Shown: positions 1 to 7,835 of the stretch, in pieces
How the letters are laid out: every line of letters begins with the position of its first letter
How positions within the stretch are numbered: position 1 is the stretch's first letter
Source of the DNA: Alphaproteobacteria bacterium
Lineage (GTDB): Bacteria; Pseudomonadota; Alphaproteobacteria; Rhizobiales; Rhizobiaceae
Assembly: GCA_018823835.1 (NCBI GenBank)
Contig: JAHJHT010000002.1
Coordinates: forward strand, 1,860,001 to 1,924,000
Length of the DNA stretch: 64,000 nt
Reading direction: 5' to 3'
Notes under the pieces: generated by a model
The model's database searches: none
What the model was told of the DNA's origin: nothing
Seen by the model: the letters and a program-made list of their open reading frames with translations, nothing else
Made by a program: the position numbers and the translations under genes

Positions 1-2
1 GC

Positions 3-857
3 CCGCTGGAATTCGTCGGCGGCCTGGAAATGTCTTCGACAGCCGCAGATTTCGGCGCGCTGTCGGCGTTCCGTTTCATGCAGCCCGGCGGGGATTTCAT
101 CGGCGTTGCCGACACCGGCTTCTGGTATTTCGGTACCGTGTTGCGCGACGGTCAGCAGAAGCCGACCGGGATCGGCGATTTCCGCATGGCCGCGATGTTC
201 GACCGTGCCGGCAAGATCAGCAGCGACAAGTGGCAGGTCGATGCCGAGGGTCTTGCGCTCAAGGACGGCGTCGCCACCGTCGGCTTCGAGCGCGATCACC
301 GCATCGCGCAGTTCCGCATTGAGCCGGACGCCATGAAGCCGGCCTTCGATGACCTCGATTTCCTCATCCCGAAGGCGGAGCTTCGCTCGAATCGCGGTTT
401 CGAGACCGTGGCCTTTTCGAACCCCGCCGGTCCGCTCGCGGGAGCCATGGTCATCGTCTCGGAAAAGAGCCTCGACAAGCAAGGCAACATCTTCGCCGCC
501 ATCGTCGACGGCCCTGGCAAGGGCGTTTTCACCGTCAAGCGCAACGGCGAGTTCGACATCACCGACGGTGCTTTCCTGCCGGGTGGCGACCTTCTGCTTC
601 TGGAGCGCAGCTTCTCGATGGCCGCGGGCGTCAAGATGCGCCTGCGCCGCATCGACGGCGCCACCATCGCGAAGGGCAAGGTTGCCGACGGGCCGATACT
701 CTTCACCGCCGACATGGCCTACCAGATCGACAACATGGAGGGCCTCGACGTGTGGACCCGCGACGACGGTGCCCTGATGGTGTCGATGGTCTCCGACGAC
801 AACCACTCGATCCTGCAGCGCAATCTCTACCTGGAATTCATCCTGCATAACGACTGA
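3..857 (+). CDS. Esterase-like (phytase-type) protein, 5' end missing
   Basis: The reading frame is open from base 3, so the gene starts before the window; the first methionine here (base 30) is internal. The visible 284 residues are a beta-rich propeller-like sequence of the kind annotated as esterase-like activity of phytase family protein (PF13449), with repeated GDFIGVADTG-, DAEGLAL- and NMEGLDVW-type segments. Family members are usually exported proteins of 320-380 residues, so about 50 to 90 residues, including any signal peptide, are likely missing. Substrate is unknown. It faces the next gene tail to tail. Confidence 0.75.
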   Translation, partial: PLEFVGGLEMSSTAADFGALSAFRFMQPGGDFIGVADTGFWYFGTVLRDGQQKPTGIGDFRMAAMFDRAGKISSDKWQVDAEGLALKDGVATVGFERDHRIAQFRIEPDAMKPAFDDLDFLIPKAELRSNRGFETVAFSNPAGPLAGAMVIVSEKSLDKQGNIFAAIVDGPGKGVFTVKRNGEFDITDGAFLPGGDLLLLERSFSMAAGVKMRLRRIDGATIAKGKVADGPILFTADMAYQIDNMEGLDVWTRDDGALMVSMVSDDNHSILQRNLYLEFILHND

Positions 858-908
858 GGGTCCGGGTCGCGGCCCTCGTCGGCCACGCGCCTGCTGCCGA
901 TCCCGCCG

Positions 909-1580
909 CTAGTTCCTGCCAGCCAGCCAGATCGTGTGCCGCGCACCGCGCTTGCCGCGCGCCCGCACGCCGACTTCCTCGACTGCAAATCCAGCCTGCC
1001 GCAGCCGACGCGTGAAGCCGGCGTCGGGGCCGGACGACCAGACGGCAAGCACGCCGCCGGGTCGCAGCGCCTTCCATGCAGCCGCCAGCCCCGCAGCACT
1101 GTAGAGGCTGTCATTGGAACTGCGCGACAGGCCTTCCGGTCCATTGTCGACGTCGAGCAGGATCGCGTCATAGCCACCCGCGGCCGCCCGGATCATTTGA
1201 CCCACATCGCCCTCATGGATGGCCACACGCGGGTCGCCGAGGCAGTTGCCGAAAACCTCGGCCATTTCGCCGCGCGCCCAGGCGATGACGGCGGGCACGA
1301 TCTCGGCCACCTCTACGCGGGCGCCGTCTGCCAGTTCGGCAAGGGCTGCGCGCAGGGTGAAGCCCATGCCGAGGCCGCCGATCAGGATTTTGGGCCGCGT
1401 GCTGGCGGCAATCTTCTGGATCGAAAGACTCGCCAACGCCTCTTCGGAGCCGCTGAGGCGGCTGTTCATGAGTTCGTTGGTGCCGAGCATGATGGAGAAT
1501 TCGCTGCCGCGCCGCTTCAGGCGCAGCTCTTCACCGCCGCCCGGCACCTTGGCCGTGCCGAGATGGACCCAGGGGATCAC
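909..1580 (-). CDS. Spermidine synthase-like / class I methyltransferase-fold protein
   Basis: A Rossmann-fold protein with the glycine-rich nucleotide loop GGLGMGFTLRAAL, an acidic strand-end VEVAEIVP, and the DAILLDVDNGPEG segment typical of SpeE-like proteins. At about 223 residues it lacks the full N-terminal beta domain of true spermidine synthases, so the polyamine reaction is not assured. I chose the GTG at 1580 because it overlaps the yhhQ stop by 4 bases (GTGA), the usual coupling arrangement; an in-frame ATG at 1604 would lengthen the overlap. It is the second gene of a unit led by yhhQ and so probably shares its preQ1 control. Confidence 0.7.
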   Translation of the reverse strand: MIPWVHLGTAKVPGGGEELRLKRRGSEFSIMLGTNELMNSRLSGSEEALASLSIQKIAASTRPKILIGGLGMGFTLRAALAELADGARVEVAEIVPAVIAWARGEMAEVFGNCLGDPRVAIHEGDVGQMIRAAAGGYDAILLDVDNGPEGLSRSSNDSLYSAAGLAAAWKALRPGGVLAVWSSGPDAGFTRRLRQAGFAVEEVGVRARGKRGARHTIWLAGRN

Positions 1581-2257
1581 GAAGCCAGAGCCGGCTGCGT
1601 CCATCTGGCTGCGATCAGCCGGTAGGGGATGAGGGCGACGAGCGCGATGACGAGCTTGACCGAAAGGTCGCCGAGCGCCCAGGAGAGCCAGCGCGGCGTG
1701 TCGACGGCGAGCACACCGAGCAGCGGCGCATTCTCCAGCGCAAAGCCGTCATTGGGCCCGACAAAGGCAAAGCTCGCGGCAAAGGCGATGCTGAAGAAGA
1801 TCAGCGTGTCGACGACCGAGCCGGACAGCGAGCTGAACACCGGCGCGCGCCACCATGAGCGCTGCCGCAGCCAGTTGAACACCGTGACGTCGAGCAATTG
1901 CGCGACCAGGAAGGCCGAGCCGGAAGCGGTCGCGATGCGCAGCAGGCGGCCGGGCTCCGTCTCGAACTCGGTCAGGCCGTAGCGATAGAGCAGCGGCGGC
2001 ACGATGATCGAGCAGGCCACGGCGACGACGAAGCCGACGAAGACGATGCGGCGCGCCACTGCGGGGCCGTAGCGGCGGTTGGCCAGGTCGGTGACCAGGA
2101 AGGCGAGGGGATAGGTGAAGGCGCCCCAGGTGAGGATGTCGGCCAGCGCAAGGCTGCCGAGCTGTCCCTGGACGGGGAACTGCACGAGGATATTGGACGC
2201 CACCACGACAAGCGCCATGGCCGCCACGAAGGGCAGGTAGGAAGAATAGCGGAACAT
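1577..2257 (-). CDS. yhhQ: Queuosine precursor transporter (YhhQ/VUT family)
   Basis: A 226-residue inner membrane protein with about six hydrophobic segments. It has the family hallmarks MALVVVASNILVQFP near residue 14, the FLVTDLANRRYG loop, and FLVAQLLDVTVFNWLR in the middle. YhhQ proteins (COG1738) import preQ0/preQ1, the 7-deazaguanine precursors of queuosine in tRNA. The ATG at 2257 gives the family N terminus, and AGG (2266-2268) eight bases upstream can serve as ribosome binding site. A preQ1-I aptamer sits directly on this start, which supports the assignment. The downstream SpeE-like gene is translationally coupled. Confidence 0.93.
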   Translation of the reverse strand: MFRYSSYLPFVAAMALVVVASNILVQFPVQGQLGSLALADILTWGAFTYPLAFLVTDLANRRYGPAVARRIVFVGFVVAVACSIIVPPLLYRYGLTEFETEPGRLLRIATASGSAFLVAQLLDVTVFNWLRQRSWWRAPVFSSLSGSVVDTLIFFSIAFAASFAFVGPNDGFALENAPLLGVLAVDTPRWLSWALGDLSVKLVIALVALIPYRLIAARWTQPALAS

Positions 2258-2283
2258 TTTTTTAACCTGGGTGATGGAACCAG
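2255..2283 (-). promoter_or_regulatory. preQ1-I riboswitch controlling yhhQ
   Basis: Read on the minus strand, 2283 down to 2255 contains a stem CUGG (2283-2280) / CCAG (2270-2267), a loop UUCCAUCAC, an A-rich tail GUUAAAAAA, and AUG. The GGUUC and CACCC blocks, short P1 stem and A-rich tail match the preQ1-I consensus and look very like the Thermoanaerobacter tengcongensis aptamer. The loop CAU (2276-2274) can pair with the tail AUG (2257-2255), which is the yhhQ start codon, forming the P2 pseudoknot. The AGG ribosome binding site is next to the P1 3' strand. The layout implies that preQ1 binding hides the initiation region. Known genes behind this class include COG1738 transporters. Confidence 0.78.
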
Positions 2284-2284
2284 C

Positions 2285-2304
2285 CGGGCGGCGCGAGCCG
2301 CCCG
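2285..2304 (-). other. Strong GC hairpin between rpmB and the preQ1 aptamer
   Basis: A perfect 8-bp inverted repeat, CGGGCGGC and GCCGCCCG, with a 4-base loop. It lies between the rpmB stop and the preQ1-I P1 stem. No U-run follows it on the minus strand, so it is not a canonical intrinsic terminator. It could terminate rpmB by other means, process the rpmB transcript, or insulate the folding of the aptamer. Confidence 0.6.
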
Positions 2305-2313
2305 AAAAGGGAA

Positions 2314-2622
2314 TCAGGCGGCCGGAGCTTCGGCAGCCTGTTCGGCGGTCTTCTTGGCGATCTGCTTCTTCAGCAGGCGCGCACGCTGCGACAGCTCGGC
2401 AACATCGGCCTTGGCCAGGAAGGCGTCGAGGCCGCCACGATGCTCGACCGTGCGCAGGGCGTTTGCCGAGATGCGCAGGCGCACATTCTGGCTCAGCGCT
2501 TCCGAGATCAGCGTCACCTTGACGAGGTTCGGCAGGAACTTGCGCCGCGTACGGTTGTTGGCGTGGCTAACATTGTTGCCGGACATAACGGCCTTGCCGG
2601 TCAGTTCACAAGCACGGGACAT
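2314..2622 (-). CDS. rpmB: 50S ribosomal protein L28
   Basis: A 102-residue basic protein beginning [21 protein letters not shown] and continuing with [16 protein letters not shown], the conserved L28 core. The Ala-rich C-terminal tail ([10 protein letters not shown]) is the usual alphaproteobacterial extension. It has a single N-terminal cysteine rather than CXXC pairs, so it is the zinc-independent form. L28 is part of the large ribosomal subunit. About 200 bases without another gene lie upstream and must hold its promoter. Confidence 0.97.
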   Translation of the reverse strand: MSRACELTGKAVMSGNNVSHANNRTRRKFLPNLVKVTLISEALSQNVRLRISANALRTVEHRGGLDAFLAKADVAELSQRARLLKKQIAKKTAEQAAEAPAA

Positions 2623-2819
2623 ATTTCACTTACCTTCAGGTCTAAACGGGCCAATGACTTTGGCGCACCAGAAATAGATGGCGCGCAGCCTCTTCGAGCG
2701 GCCTCATGGAAAAGTTGGCGTTCCATAGTGGCAATCCGGGCTTGCGTCAAGCGTGGCCTGGCCCGGTGCATGGCTTTCATATCACAGAAAGGCCGGATTT
2801 GCGCCGATAGCATCGGGGC

Positions 2820-3656
2820 ATGATGACAGCAAGGTGCGGATTGGTCGCGGCAGGACGCTTCACGCGGGTTTCAGGCAGGCGCCCGCCCGGCTGGATCGCG
2901 GCCGCGCTTGCCCTCTTCATGGCCTCGCCGGCCGCGGCCGAGGCGACGCTCTATCGCGGCGAATACGCGCTCTCCTTCCTCGGGCTGACGCTGGCGCGGG
3001 CGAATTTCGACAGCCGTATCGACTCGCAGACCTATGCCATCGAGGGCTCGGTCAAGAGCGCGGGCCTGGGCGCGATCTTCGACGATACGAAAGGCACGCT
3101 GTCGGCGGTCGGCAGGTTCTCCGGCAAGGCCACCCGGCCGGAGCTGTTTCGCGCCGATTACGTCTCGGGCAAGCGGGCCTCGATCGTCGACATCCGCTTT
3201 GCCGACGGCAACGTGACCAAGGTCACCACCGTGCCGCCGCTCAAGAAGCGCGGCAAGGACTGGATACCGCTCGGCCCGGCCGATCTCATGGCCGTCGCCG
3301 ATCCGATTGCCTCGACGCTGGTGCAGGCCGACAGCCTCGGCGAGGTCTGCAACGGCACCATCAAGATGTTCGACAGCGAACTGCGCGCCGACCTCGCGCT
3401 TACCTACGTGTCGAAGGGGAAGGTCTCCGTGCAGGGCTACGAGGGCGACACCATCACCTGCCGCATGCATTTCAAGCCTGTCTCCGGCTATCGCACGACC
3501 AAGCGTGCGCTGGACTACCTGAAGAACAAGAGCCGCATCATGGTGGCGTTTGCTCCGCTCGGCAAAACCGGCATATATGCGCCGATCCATGCCACCGTCA
3601 GCACCCAGATCGGCACGATCACGGTGGCGGCGCGGCGGTTCGAAGCCCTGCAGTGA
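2820..3656 (+). CDS. DUF3108 domain exported protein
   Basis: A 278-residue protein with a long basic N terminus and a hydrophobic segment WIAAALALFMASPAAAEA that looks like a Sec signal ending at AAA-EA (about residue 40). The mature part (ATLYRGEYALSFLGLTLARANF, then repeated beta strands with GKVSVQGYEGDTITCRMHFKPV) fits DUF3108, a lipocalin-like periplasmic family common in Rhizobiales whose role is unknown. It overlaps the following transporter gene by GTGA. Two cysteines in the mature domain may form a disulfide. Confidence 0.8.
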   Translation: MMTARCGLVAAGRFTRVSGRRPPGWIAAALALFMASPAAAEATLYRGEYALSFLGLTLARANFDSRIDSQTYAIEGSVKSAGLGAIFDDTKGTLSAVGRFSGKATRPELFRADYVSGKRASIVDIRFADGNVTKVTTVPPLKKRGKDWIPLGPADLMAVADPIASTLVQADSLGEVCNGTIKMFDSELRADLALTYVSKGKVSVQGYEGDTITCRMHFKPVSGYRTTKRALDYLKNKSRIMVAFAPLGKTGIYAPIHATVSTQIGTITVAARRFEALQ

Positions 3657-4579
3657 CGGCGCTCCGCGCCGCGGAGACGTTTCTCTTGCCAACGACGCGC
3701 GCAACCCTGATCGGATTCACGGCGGTCGCCATGTGGGCGCTGCTGGCCTTGCTGACCGACGCCTCCGGACAGGTGCCGCCGTTCCTGCTCTCGGCGATGA
3801 CCTTCGCCGTCGGCACCGCCGTCGGCCTGGTGGCGCGAATCTTCATGCCGGGCCCGGCCGTGGCGCCAAAAATTCCCGGGGCTGTCTGGCTGATCGGCAT
3901 TGCCGGCCTGTTCGGCTACCACTTCTTCTACTTCACGGCGCTGCGCAACGCGCCGGCGGTTGAGGCCAGCCTGATTGCCTATCTCTGGCCGCTGCTGATC
4001 GTGCTCGGCTCGGCGCTGATGCCGGGCGAGAAGTTGCGCTGGCACCACATTGCCGGCGCCCTGATGGGCCTCGCCGGCTGCTTCCTGATCGTCACCAAGG
4101 GCGGCGGGCTCGCTTTCGAGGCGCGCTACGCCTTCGGCTATGCCACGGCGGGAGTCTGCGCGCTGCTGTGGTCGGGTTACTCGCTGCTGTCGCGGCGCTT
4201 CCCGGAGGTTCCGACCACCATCGTCACCTGGTTCTGCGCGGCAACGGCGGCGCTGTCGTTCGCCTGCCACCTCGCCCTCGAGGAAACCGTGCTGCCGGCC
4301 GGCGTCGGCCAGTGGCTGGCGGTGCTCGGCCTCGGCCTGATGCCGGTCGGCGCGGCCTTCTACGCCTGGGACATCGGCGTCAAGCGCGGCAACATCCAGG
4401 TGCTCGGCGCCGCAAGCTATGCCGCACCGCTGCTGTCGACGCTGGTGCTGATCGCCTTCGGCTTTGCAGAACCCAGCCTGCGGCTTCTCGCCGCCTGCCT
4501 GCTCATCACCGCGGGGGCGGTGCTGGCTGCGAGGTCGATGCTGTTTCGCAGGCCGGTCCAGCCGGCAACGCAGGGCTGA
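3653..4579 (+). CDS. DMT superfamily transporter (EamA type)
   Basis: A predicted inner membrane protein of about 308 residues with ten hydrophobic segments in two EamA repeats. The family pattern APAVEASLIAYLWPLLIVL is in the first repeat and GAASYAAPLLSTLVLIAF in the second. EamA proteins export amino acids, nucleobases or other metabolites; the substrate here cannot be read from sequence. I placed the start at GTG 3653, which overlaps the stop of the DUF3108 gene. A TTG at about 3686 is an alternative. The frame is open far upstream, but that part is a shadow of DUF3108. Confidence 0.85.
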   Translation: MTALRAAETFLLPTTRATLIGFTAVAMWALLALLTDASGQVPPFLLSAMTFAVGTAVGLVARIFMPGPAVAPKIPGAVWLIGIAGLFGYHFFYFTALRNAPAVEASLIAYLWPLLIVLGSALMPGEKLRWHHIAGALMGLAGCFLIVTKGGGLAFEARYAFGYATAGVCALLWSGYSLLSRRFPEVPTTIVTWFCAATAALSFACHLALEETVLPAGVGQWLAVLGLGLMPVGAAFYAWDIGVKRGNIQVLGAASYAAPLLSTLVLIAFGFAEPSLRLLAACLLITAGAVLAARSMLFRRPVQPATQG

Positions 4580-4589
4580 GCAGCCGCAA

Positions 4590-5012
4590 TCAGGGTTCCC
4601 AGCCGGCTTCGGCCAGTTCGAACTGGGCGAAATCGAAGCCCGGCGCCACGGTGCAGCCGCAGAGCGTCCACGCCCCGAGGCTCCTCGCCGTCTGCCACCA
4701 GCCTGCGGGAACGACGGCCTGCGGCCGCTCGCCTGCCGCCAGGTCGGAGCCAAGCAGGTGACGGCTGCGCTTGCCGCCCTCGTCGCAAATGGTCAGCTCA
4801 AGCGGTGCGCCGGCATAGTGGTGCCAGACCTCCGCGGCATCCCTGACCCGGTGCCACGCAGACACGTCGCCCTGTTCGAGCAGAAAGTAGATGGCGGTCG
4901 AGTGGCCCCGCCCGCCATCGGAATTGTCGCGGAAGGTCTCTGCATACCAGCCGCCCTCGGGATGGCGCTCGAGGCCGAGCGCCGCGATGATCCCGGCGGC
5001 GGTTTCCTGCAT
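4590..5012 (-). CDS. Cupin domain protein (cupin_5 / DUF985)
   Basis: A 140-residue protein starting MQETAAGIIAALGLERHPEGGWY. The run HPEGGWYAETFRD, the strand STAIYFLLEQGDVSAWHRV and the end VAPGFDFAQFELAE are the signature of the DUF985/cupin_5 family, small sugar-epimerase-like cupins of unknown reaction. The ATG at 5012 lies two bases after the gloB stop, so the two genes are probably cotranscribed and coupled. The frame is open further upstream, but only as a shadow of gloB. Confidence 0.87.
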   Translation of the reverse strand: MQETAAGIIAALGLERHPEGGWYAETFRDNSDGGRGHSTAIYFLLEQGDVSAWHRVRDAAEVWHHYAGAPLELTICDEGGKRSRHLLGSDLAAGERPQAVVPAGWWQTARSLGAWTLCGCTVAPGFDFAQFELAEAGWEP

Positions 5013-5014
5013 GC

Positions 5015-5782
5015 CTAGAAGTTGTCCTTGCGCTTGCGGATCTCGGCGAACACATCGACGTCGGAAGCCGTCTCCATGCCCAGATTCTTGCGAATAGCCG
5101 GGTCGTGCCAGCGCATGAAGGGATTGGTGGCCAGTTCCTCGCCGATGGTCGTCGGCAGGGTCGGCTTGTCGTCGGCCCGCAGCTTCTCGATTTTCGCGAC
5201 GCGCTCCTTCAGGGCCGAATTGGTCGGGTCGATGGTCAGGGCGAAGCGTGCATTGGCCAGGGTATATTCGTGACCGCAATAGATCACGGTCGCGGCCGGC
5301 AACGCGGCCAGCTTCGTCATCGACACGAACATCACGGGCGCCGGGCGTTCGAACAGGCGGCCGCAACCGAGCGCGAACAGCGTGTCGGCGGTGAAGGCCA
5401 CGCCGTCGTCGGGGAAATGGTAGGAGACGTGACCTGCGGTGTGTCCGGGCGTCTCGATGACCTCGATCCTGTGCCCGGCGAAGTCGAGCCTGGAGCCTTC
5501 CGACACCGTCTCGTCGATGCCCGGGATCTTGTCCGCCTCTGCCTTGGGCCCGATGATCTTCAGGCCGAAGCGCTCTTTCAGGGCGAGGTTGGCCTCGACA
5601 TGGTCGGCGTGGTGGTGCGTCGTCAGGATCAGGTCGGGTTTCCAGCCGGTGCGCTCGATGGCCGCGAGGATCGAGGTTTCCTCCGGCGCGTCGATCAGCG
5701 CAGTCCTGCCGCTCGCCTCGTCATGGACGAGAACCCCGAAATTGTCCGACCGGCACATGAACTGATCGATCTGCAAACCCAT
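5015..5782 (-). CDS. gloB: Hydroxyacylglutathione hydrolase (glyoxalase II)
   Basis: A 255-residue metallo-beta-lactamase-fold enzyme with the metal motif THHHADHVE near residue 55, a second ligand region [28 protein letters not shown], and the C-terminal [14 protein letters not shown] typical of glyoxalase II. It hydrolyses S-lactoylglutathione to lactate and glutathione in the cytosol, finishing methylglyoxal detoxification. It is divergent from a methyltransferase gene, a pairing common in rhizobia, with about 100 bases between the starts. Confidence 0.95.
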   Translation of the reverse strand: MGLQIDQFMCRSDNFGVLVHDEASGRTALIDAPEETSILAAIERTGWKPDLILTTHHHADHVEANLALKERFGLKIIGPKAEADKIPGIDETVSEGSRLDFAGHRIEVIETPGHTAGHVSYHFPDDGVAFTADTLFALGCGRLFERPAPVMFVSMTKLAALPAATVIYCGHEYTLANARFALTIDPTNSALKERVAKIEKLRADDKPTLPTTIGEELATNPFMRWHDPAIRKNLGMETASDVDVFAEIRKRKDNF

Positions 5783-5886
5783 TCCAATCTCCTTTTGTCA
5801 GAACCGGAAGATAGGGTCGCGACCGGGCGGTGTCACCCCCGGCTGGCTTGTTGAAACCGCCACACGCAGCAGATACCGTCGCGGCC

Positions 5887-6657
5887 ATGAATTCGGACAT
5901 CGTCGATCTCAGGTCTTTCTACGCCTCCTTGCTTGGCCGTATCGCCGAGCGCTCGATCACCATGGCGCTGTCGTCGGTATGGACGAGCCTGTCGCGGGAG
6001 CGGCTCGTCGGGCTCGGCTACACGCTGCCCTGGCTCGATCGCTTCGGCACCGATGCCGACCGCGTCTTCGCCTTCATGCCGGGCACGCAGGGCGCGGTGA
6101 AGTGGCCGCAGAACGGGCCTTCCGCCACCGTCCTCGTCTTTGACGAGGAACTGCCGCTGGTCGATTCGTCGATCGACCGCGTGCTGCTCGTCCACTCGCT
6201 CGAACACGCCGAAAACCCGCGCGAGACGCTGAACGAGATCTGGCGCGTACTTGCGCCGTCCGGCCGGGTTGTCATCGTGGTGCCCAACCGGCGCGGCATG
6301 TGGGCACGCTTCGAGCACACGCCCTTCGGCACGGGCCGGCCCTTTTCGCGCGGCCAGCTCAACGAATTGCTGCGCGAGGCGAATTTCACCCCTGCGGCCT
6401 GGGCCGACGGGCTGTTCTTCCCGCCCTCCAAGCGGCGCTGGATGCTGCGCTTCCACAGCCTGCTCGAGCGGGCAGGGCGCCGGCTGTGGCCGATCTTCTC
6501 CGGCGTCATCGTGGTCGATGCCCAGAAGCGGCTCTACCAGGGCGTTCCGGTGGCTCAGCGCGCCTCGCGCCGCGTCTTCGTGCCGGTCCTTTCGCCGCAG
6601 GGCGCGGCCACGCGCAGCCTGCGCGGCGGCGCAGGCCCGGACGCCAAGCGCCGCTGA
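5887..6657 (+). CDS. Class I SAM-dependent methyltransferase
   Basis: A 256-residue protein with a methyltransferase_11-like core: VDSSIDRVLLVHSLEHAENPRETLNEIWRVLAPSGRVVIVVPNRRGMWARFE. The N-terminal SAM-binding loop is atypical (FAFMPGTQGAVKWPQNG instead of a clear GxGxG), so binding of SAM is inferred from the fold. The ATG at 5887 was chosen over an upstream in-frame start because it gives the usual family length. Divergent from gloB; substrate unknown. Confidence 0.85.
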   Translation: MNSDIVDLRSFYASLLGRIAERSITMALSSVWTSLSRERLVGLGYTLPWLDRFGTDADRVFAFMPGTQGAVKWPQNGPSATVLVFDEELPLVDSSIDRVLLVHSLEHAENPRETLNEIWRVLAPSGRVVIVVPNRRGMWARFEHTPFGTGRPFSRGQLNELLREANFTPAAWADGLFFPPSKRRWMLRFHSLLERAGRRLWPIFSGVIVVDAQKRLYQGVPVAQRASRRVFVPVLSPQGAATRSLRGGAGPDAKRR

Positions 6658-6664
6658 AGCGGAC

Positions 6665-7600
6665 TTAAGAGACCACGAGCTCGTCGCTACCGATCTTCTC
6701 GGCGTCGAAGGAGGTGGTCTGGTAGACCTGATTGATCCAGTTGCCGAACAGCAGGTGGGCGTGCGACCGCCAGCGGTTGAGCGGCGGCCGGGCAGGGTCG
6801 TTGTCCGGGTAGTAGCCGTGCGGAATGGCGATCGGGGTGCCGGCGGCCACGTCCCGGTCGTACTCTTCCTTGAGCGAGGTGGAATCGTACTCGATGTGGT
6901 TGAACATGTAGAGCCGGTTGCCGGTCTTCTCGGCGGCAAGGCACGGGCCGGTCACGTCCGACTCCATCAGCAGCTGCAGGTTCCCGTCGGCGGAGATGTC
7001 GGCCGCCTTGACCTCGGTCCAGCGCGATACCGGGATGGCGAAGTCGTCCGAGAAGCCGGCCAGATAGGGCGATGCAGGCGCGTTGTTGCTGTGCCGGAAA
7101 ACGCCGAAGGCCTTGCTGTCCAAGGTGTACTTGGGAATCTTGTGGAAGTGCCAGGCGGCGGCCATCGCACCCCAGCAGATGAAGAAGGAGGAGTGCACGT
7201 TCGTCTTCGTCCAGTCGAGGATGCGCGTCAGCTCGTCCCAGTAGGAAACCTCCTCGAAGGGCAGCAGCTCAATGGGCGCACCGGTGATGATGAAGCCGTC
7301 GAACTTGCGGTGCGCGATCTCCTCCCAGGTCTGGTAGAAGGCGATGAGGTGCTCGTGGGAGGTGTTCTTGGCCTTGTGGGTGCCGACGCGCACGAGCGTC
7401 AGCTCGACCTGCAGCGGCGAGGCGCCGATCAGTCGCGCGATCTGCGTTTCGGTGCGGATCTTGTTGGGCATCAGGTTGAGCAGCCCGATCTGCAGGGGGC
7501 GGATGTCCTGGCGCAGCGCCGTCCGCTCGTCCATGATCGAGACGCCCTCGCGCACGAGAATTTCGTGGGCTGGCAGCTGATCGGGAATCTTGATTGGCAT
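6665..7600 (-). CDS. metA: Homoserine O-acyltransferase, predicted acetyl-CoA type
   Basis: A 311-residue MetA-family enzyme for the first committed step of methionine synthesis. The catalytic residues fall at the expected positions: Cys142 in FFICWGAM, His235 and Glu237 in FNHIE. Residue 111 is glutamate (TGAPIELL), whereas E. coli MetA, which uses succinyl-CoA, has glycine there; Glu111 is the known marker of acetyl-CoA use, so this is probably a homoserine O-acetyltransferase. I chose ATG 7600 ([10 protein letters not shown]) because GGAG at 7608-7611 precedes it; an in-frame ATG at 7618 lies inside the leader terminator. A SAM-II riboswitch lies upstream. Confidence 0.96.
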   Translation of the reverse strand: MPIKIPDQLPAHEILVREGVSIMDERTALRQDIRPLQIGLLNLMPNKIRTETQIARLIGASPLQVELTLVRVGTHKAKNTSHEHLIAFYQTWEEIAHRKFDGFIITGAPIELLPFEEVSYWDELTRILDWTKTNVHSSFFICWGAMAAAWHFHKIPKYTLDSKAFGVFRHSNNAPASPYLAGFSDDFAIPVSRWTEVKAADISADGNLQLLMESDVTGPCLAAEKTGNRLYMFNHIEYDSTSLKEEYDRDVAAGTPIAIPHGYYPDNDPARPPLNRWRSHAHLLFGNWINQVYQTTSFDAEKIGSDELVVS

Positions 7601-7616
7601 CGGGTTGCTCCAGAAC

Positions 7617-7648
7617 AAAAAAACCGGCTTTGCCTTCGCAAGCCGGTT
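7617..7648 (-). terminator. Intrinsic terminator in the metA leader
   Basis: On the minus strand AACCGGCTT (7648-7640) pairs with AAGCCGGTT (7630-7622), a 9-bp stem with a 9-base loop, followed at once by a run of seven T (7623-7617). It sits between the SAM-II aptamer and the metA ribosome binding site, the position expected for a SAM-dependent attenuator. Confidence 0.85.
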
Positions 7649-7663
7649 ACACGATGCAAACGG

Positions 7664-7717
7664 CCCTTTAGCGAGTTGTTTAACGTGGCTGCAAGCCGAC
7701 CGGCCAAATCACCACGG
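7664..7717 (-). promoter_or_regulatory. SAM-II riboswitch upstream of metA
   Basis: The minus strand from 7717 carries the SAM-II signature in order: CGUGGUGAUUUG, GCUUGCAGCCACG, UUAAA, and GCUAAAGGG. P1 forms between CGUGG (7716-7712) and CCACG (7688-7684). The conserved GCUAAA block (7672-7667) would make the pseudoknot with the loop. SAM-II is known mainly from metA and related leaders in alphaproteobacteria, so the context fits. Binding of SAM should switch metA off. Confidence 0.93.
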
Positions 7718-7835
7718 ATCCTGGCCGACATTTAAGCCTGACATGCTGCGGCGTCAACGGCCTCGACAATTCCGGCCCCGGCCTGTATTTCCGCACTGCC
7801 TCCGCAAGAGGTCATTTCAACGGAATTTCAAGACC

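Noticed and set aside
7601..7618. Longer MetA start at ATG 7618
   Set aside because: It falls in the U-run of the leader terminator and upstream of the ribosome binding site.
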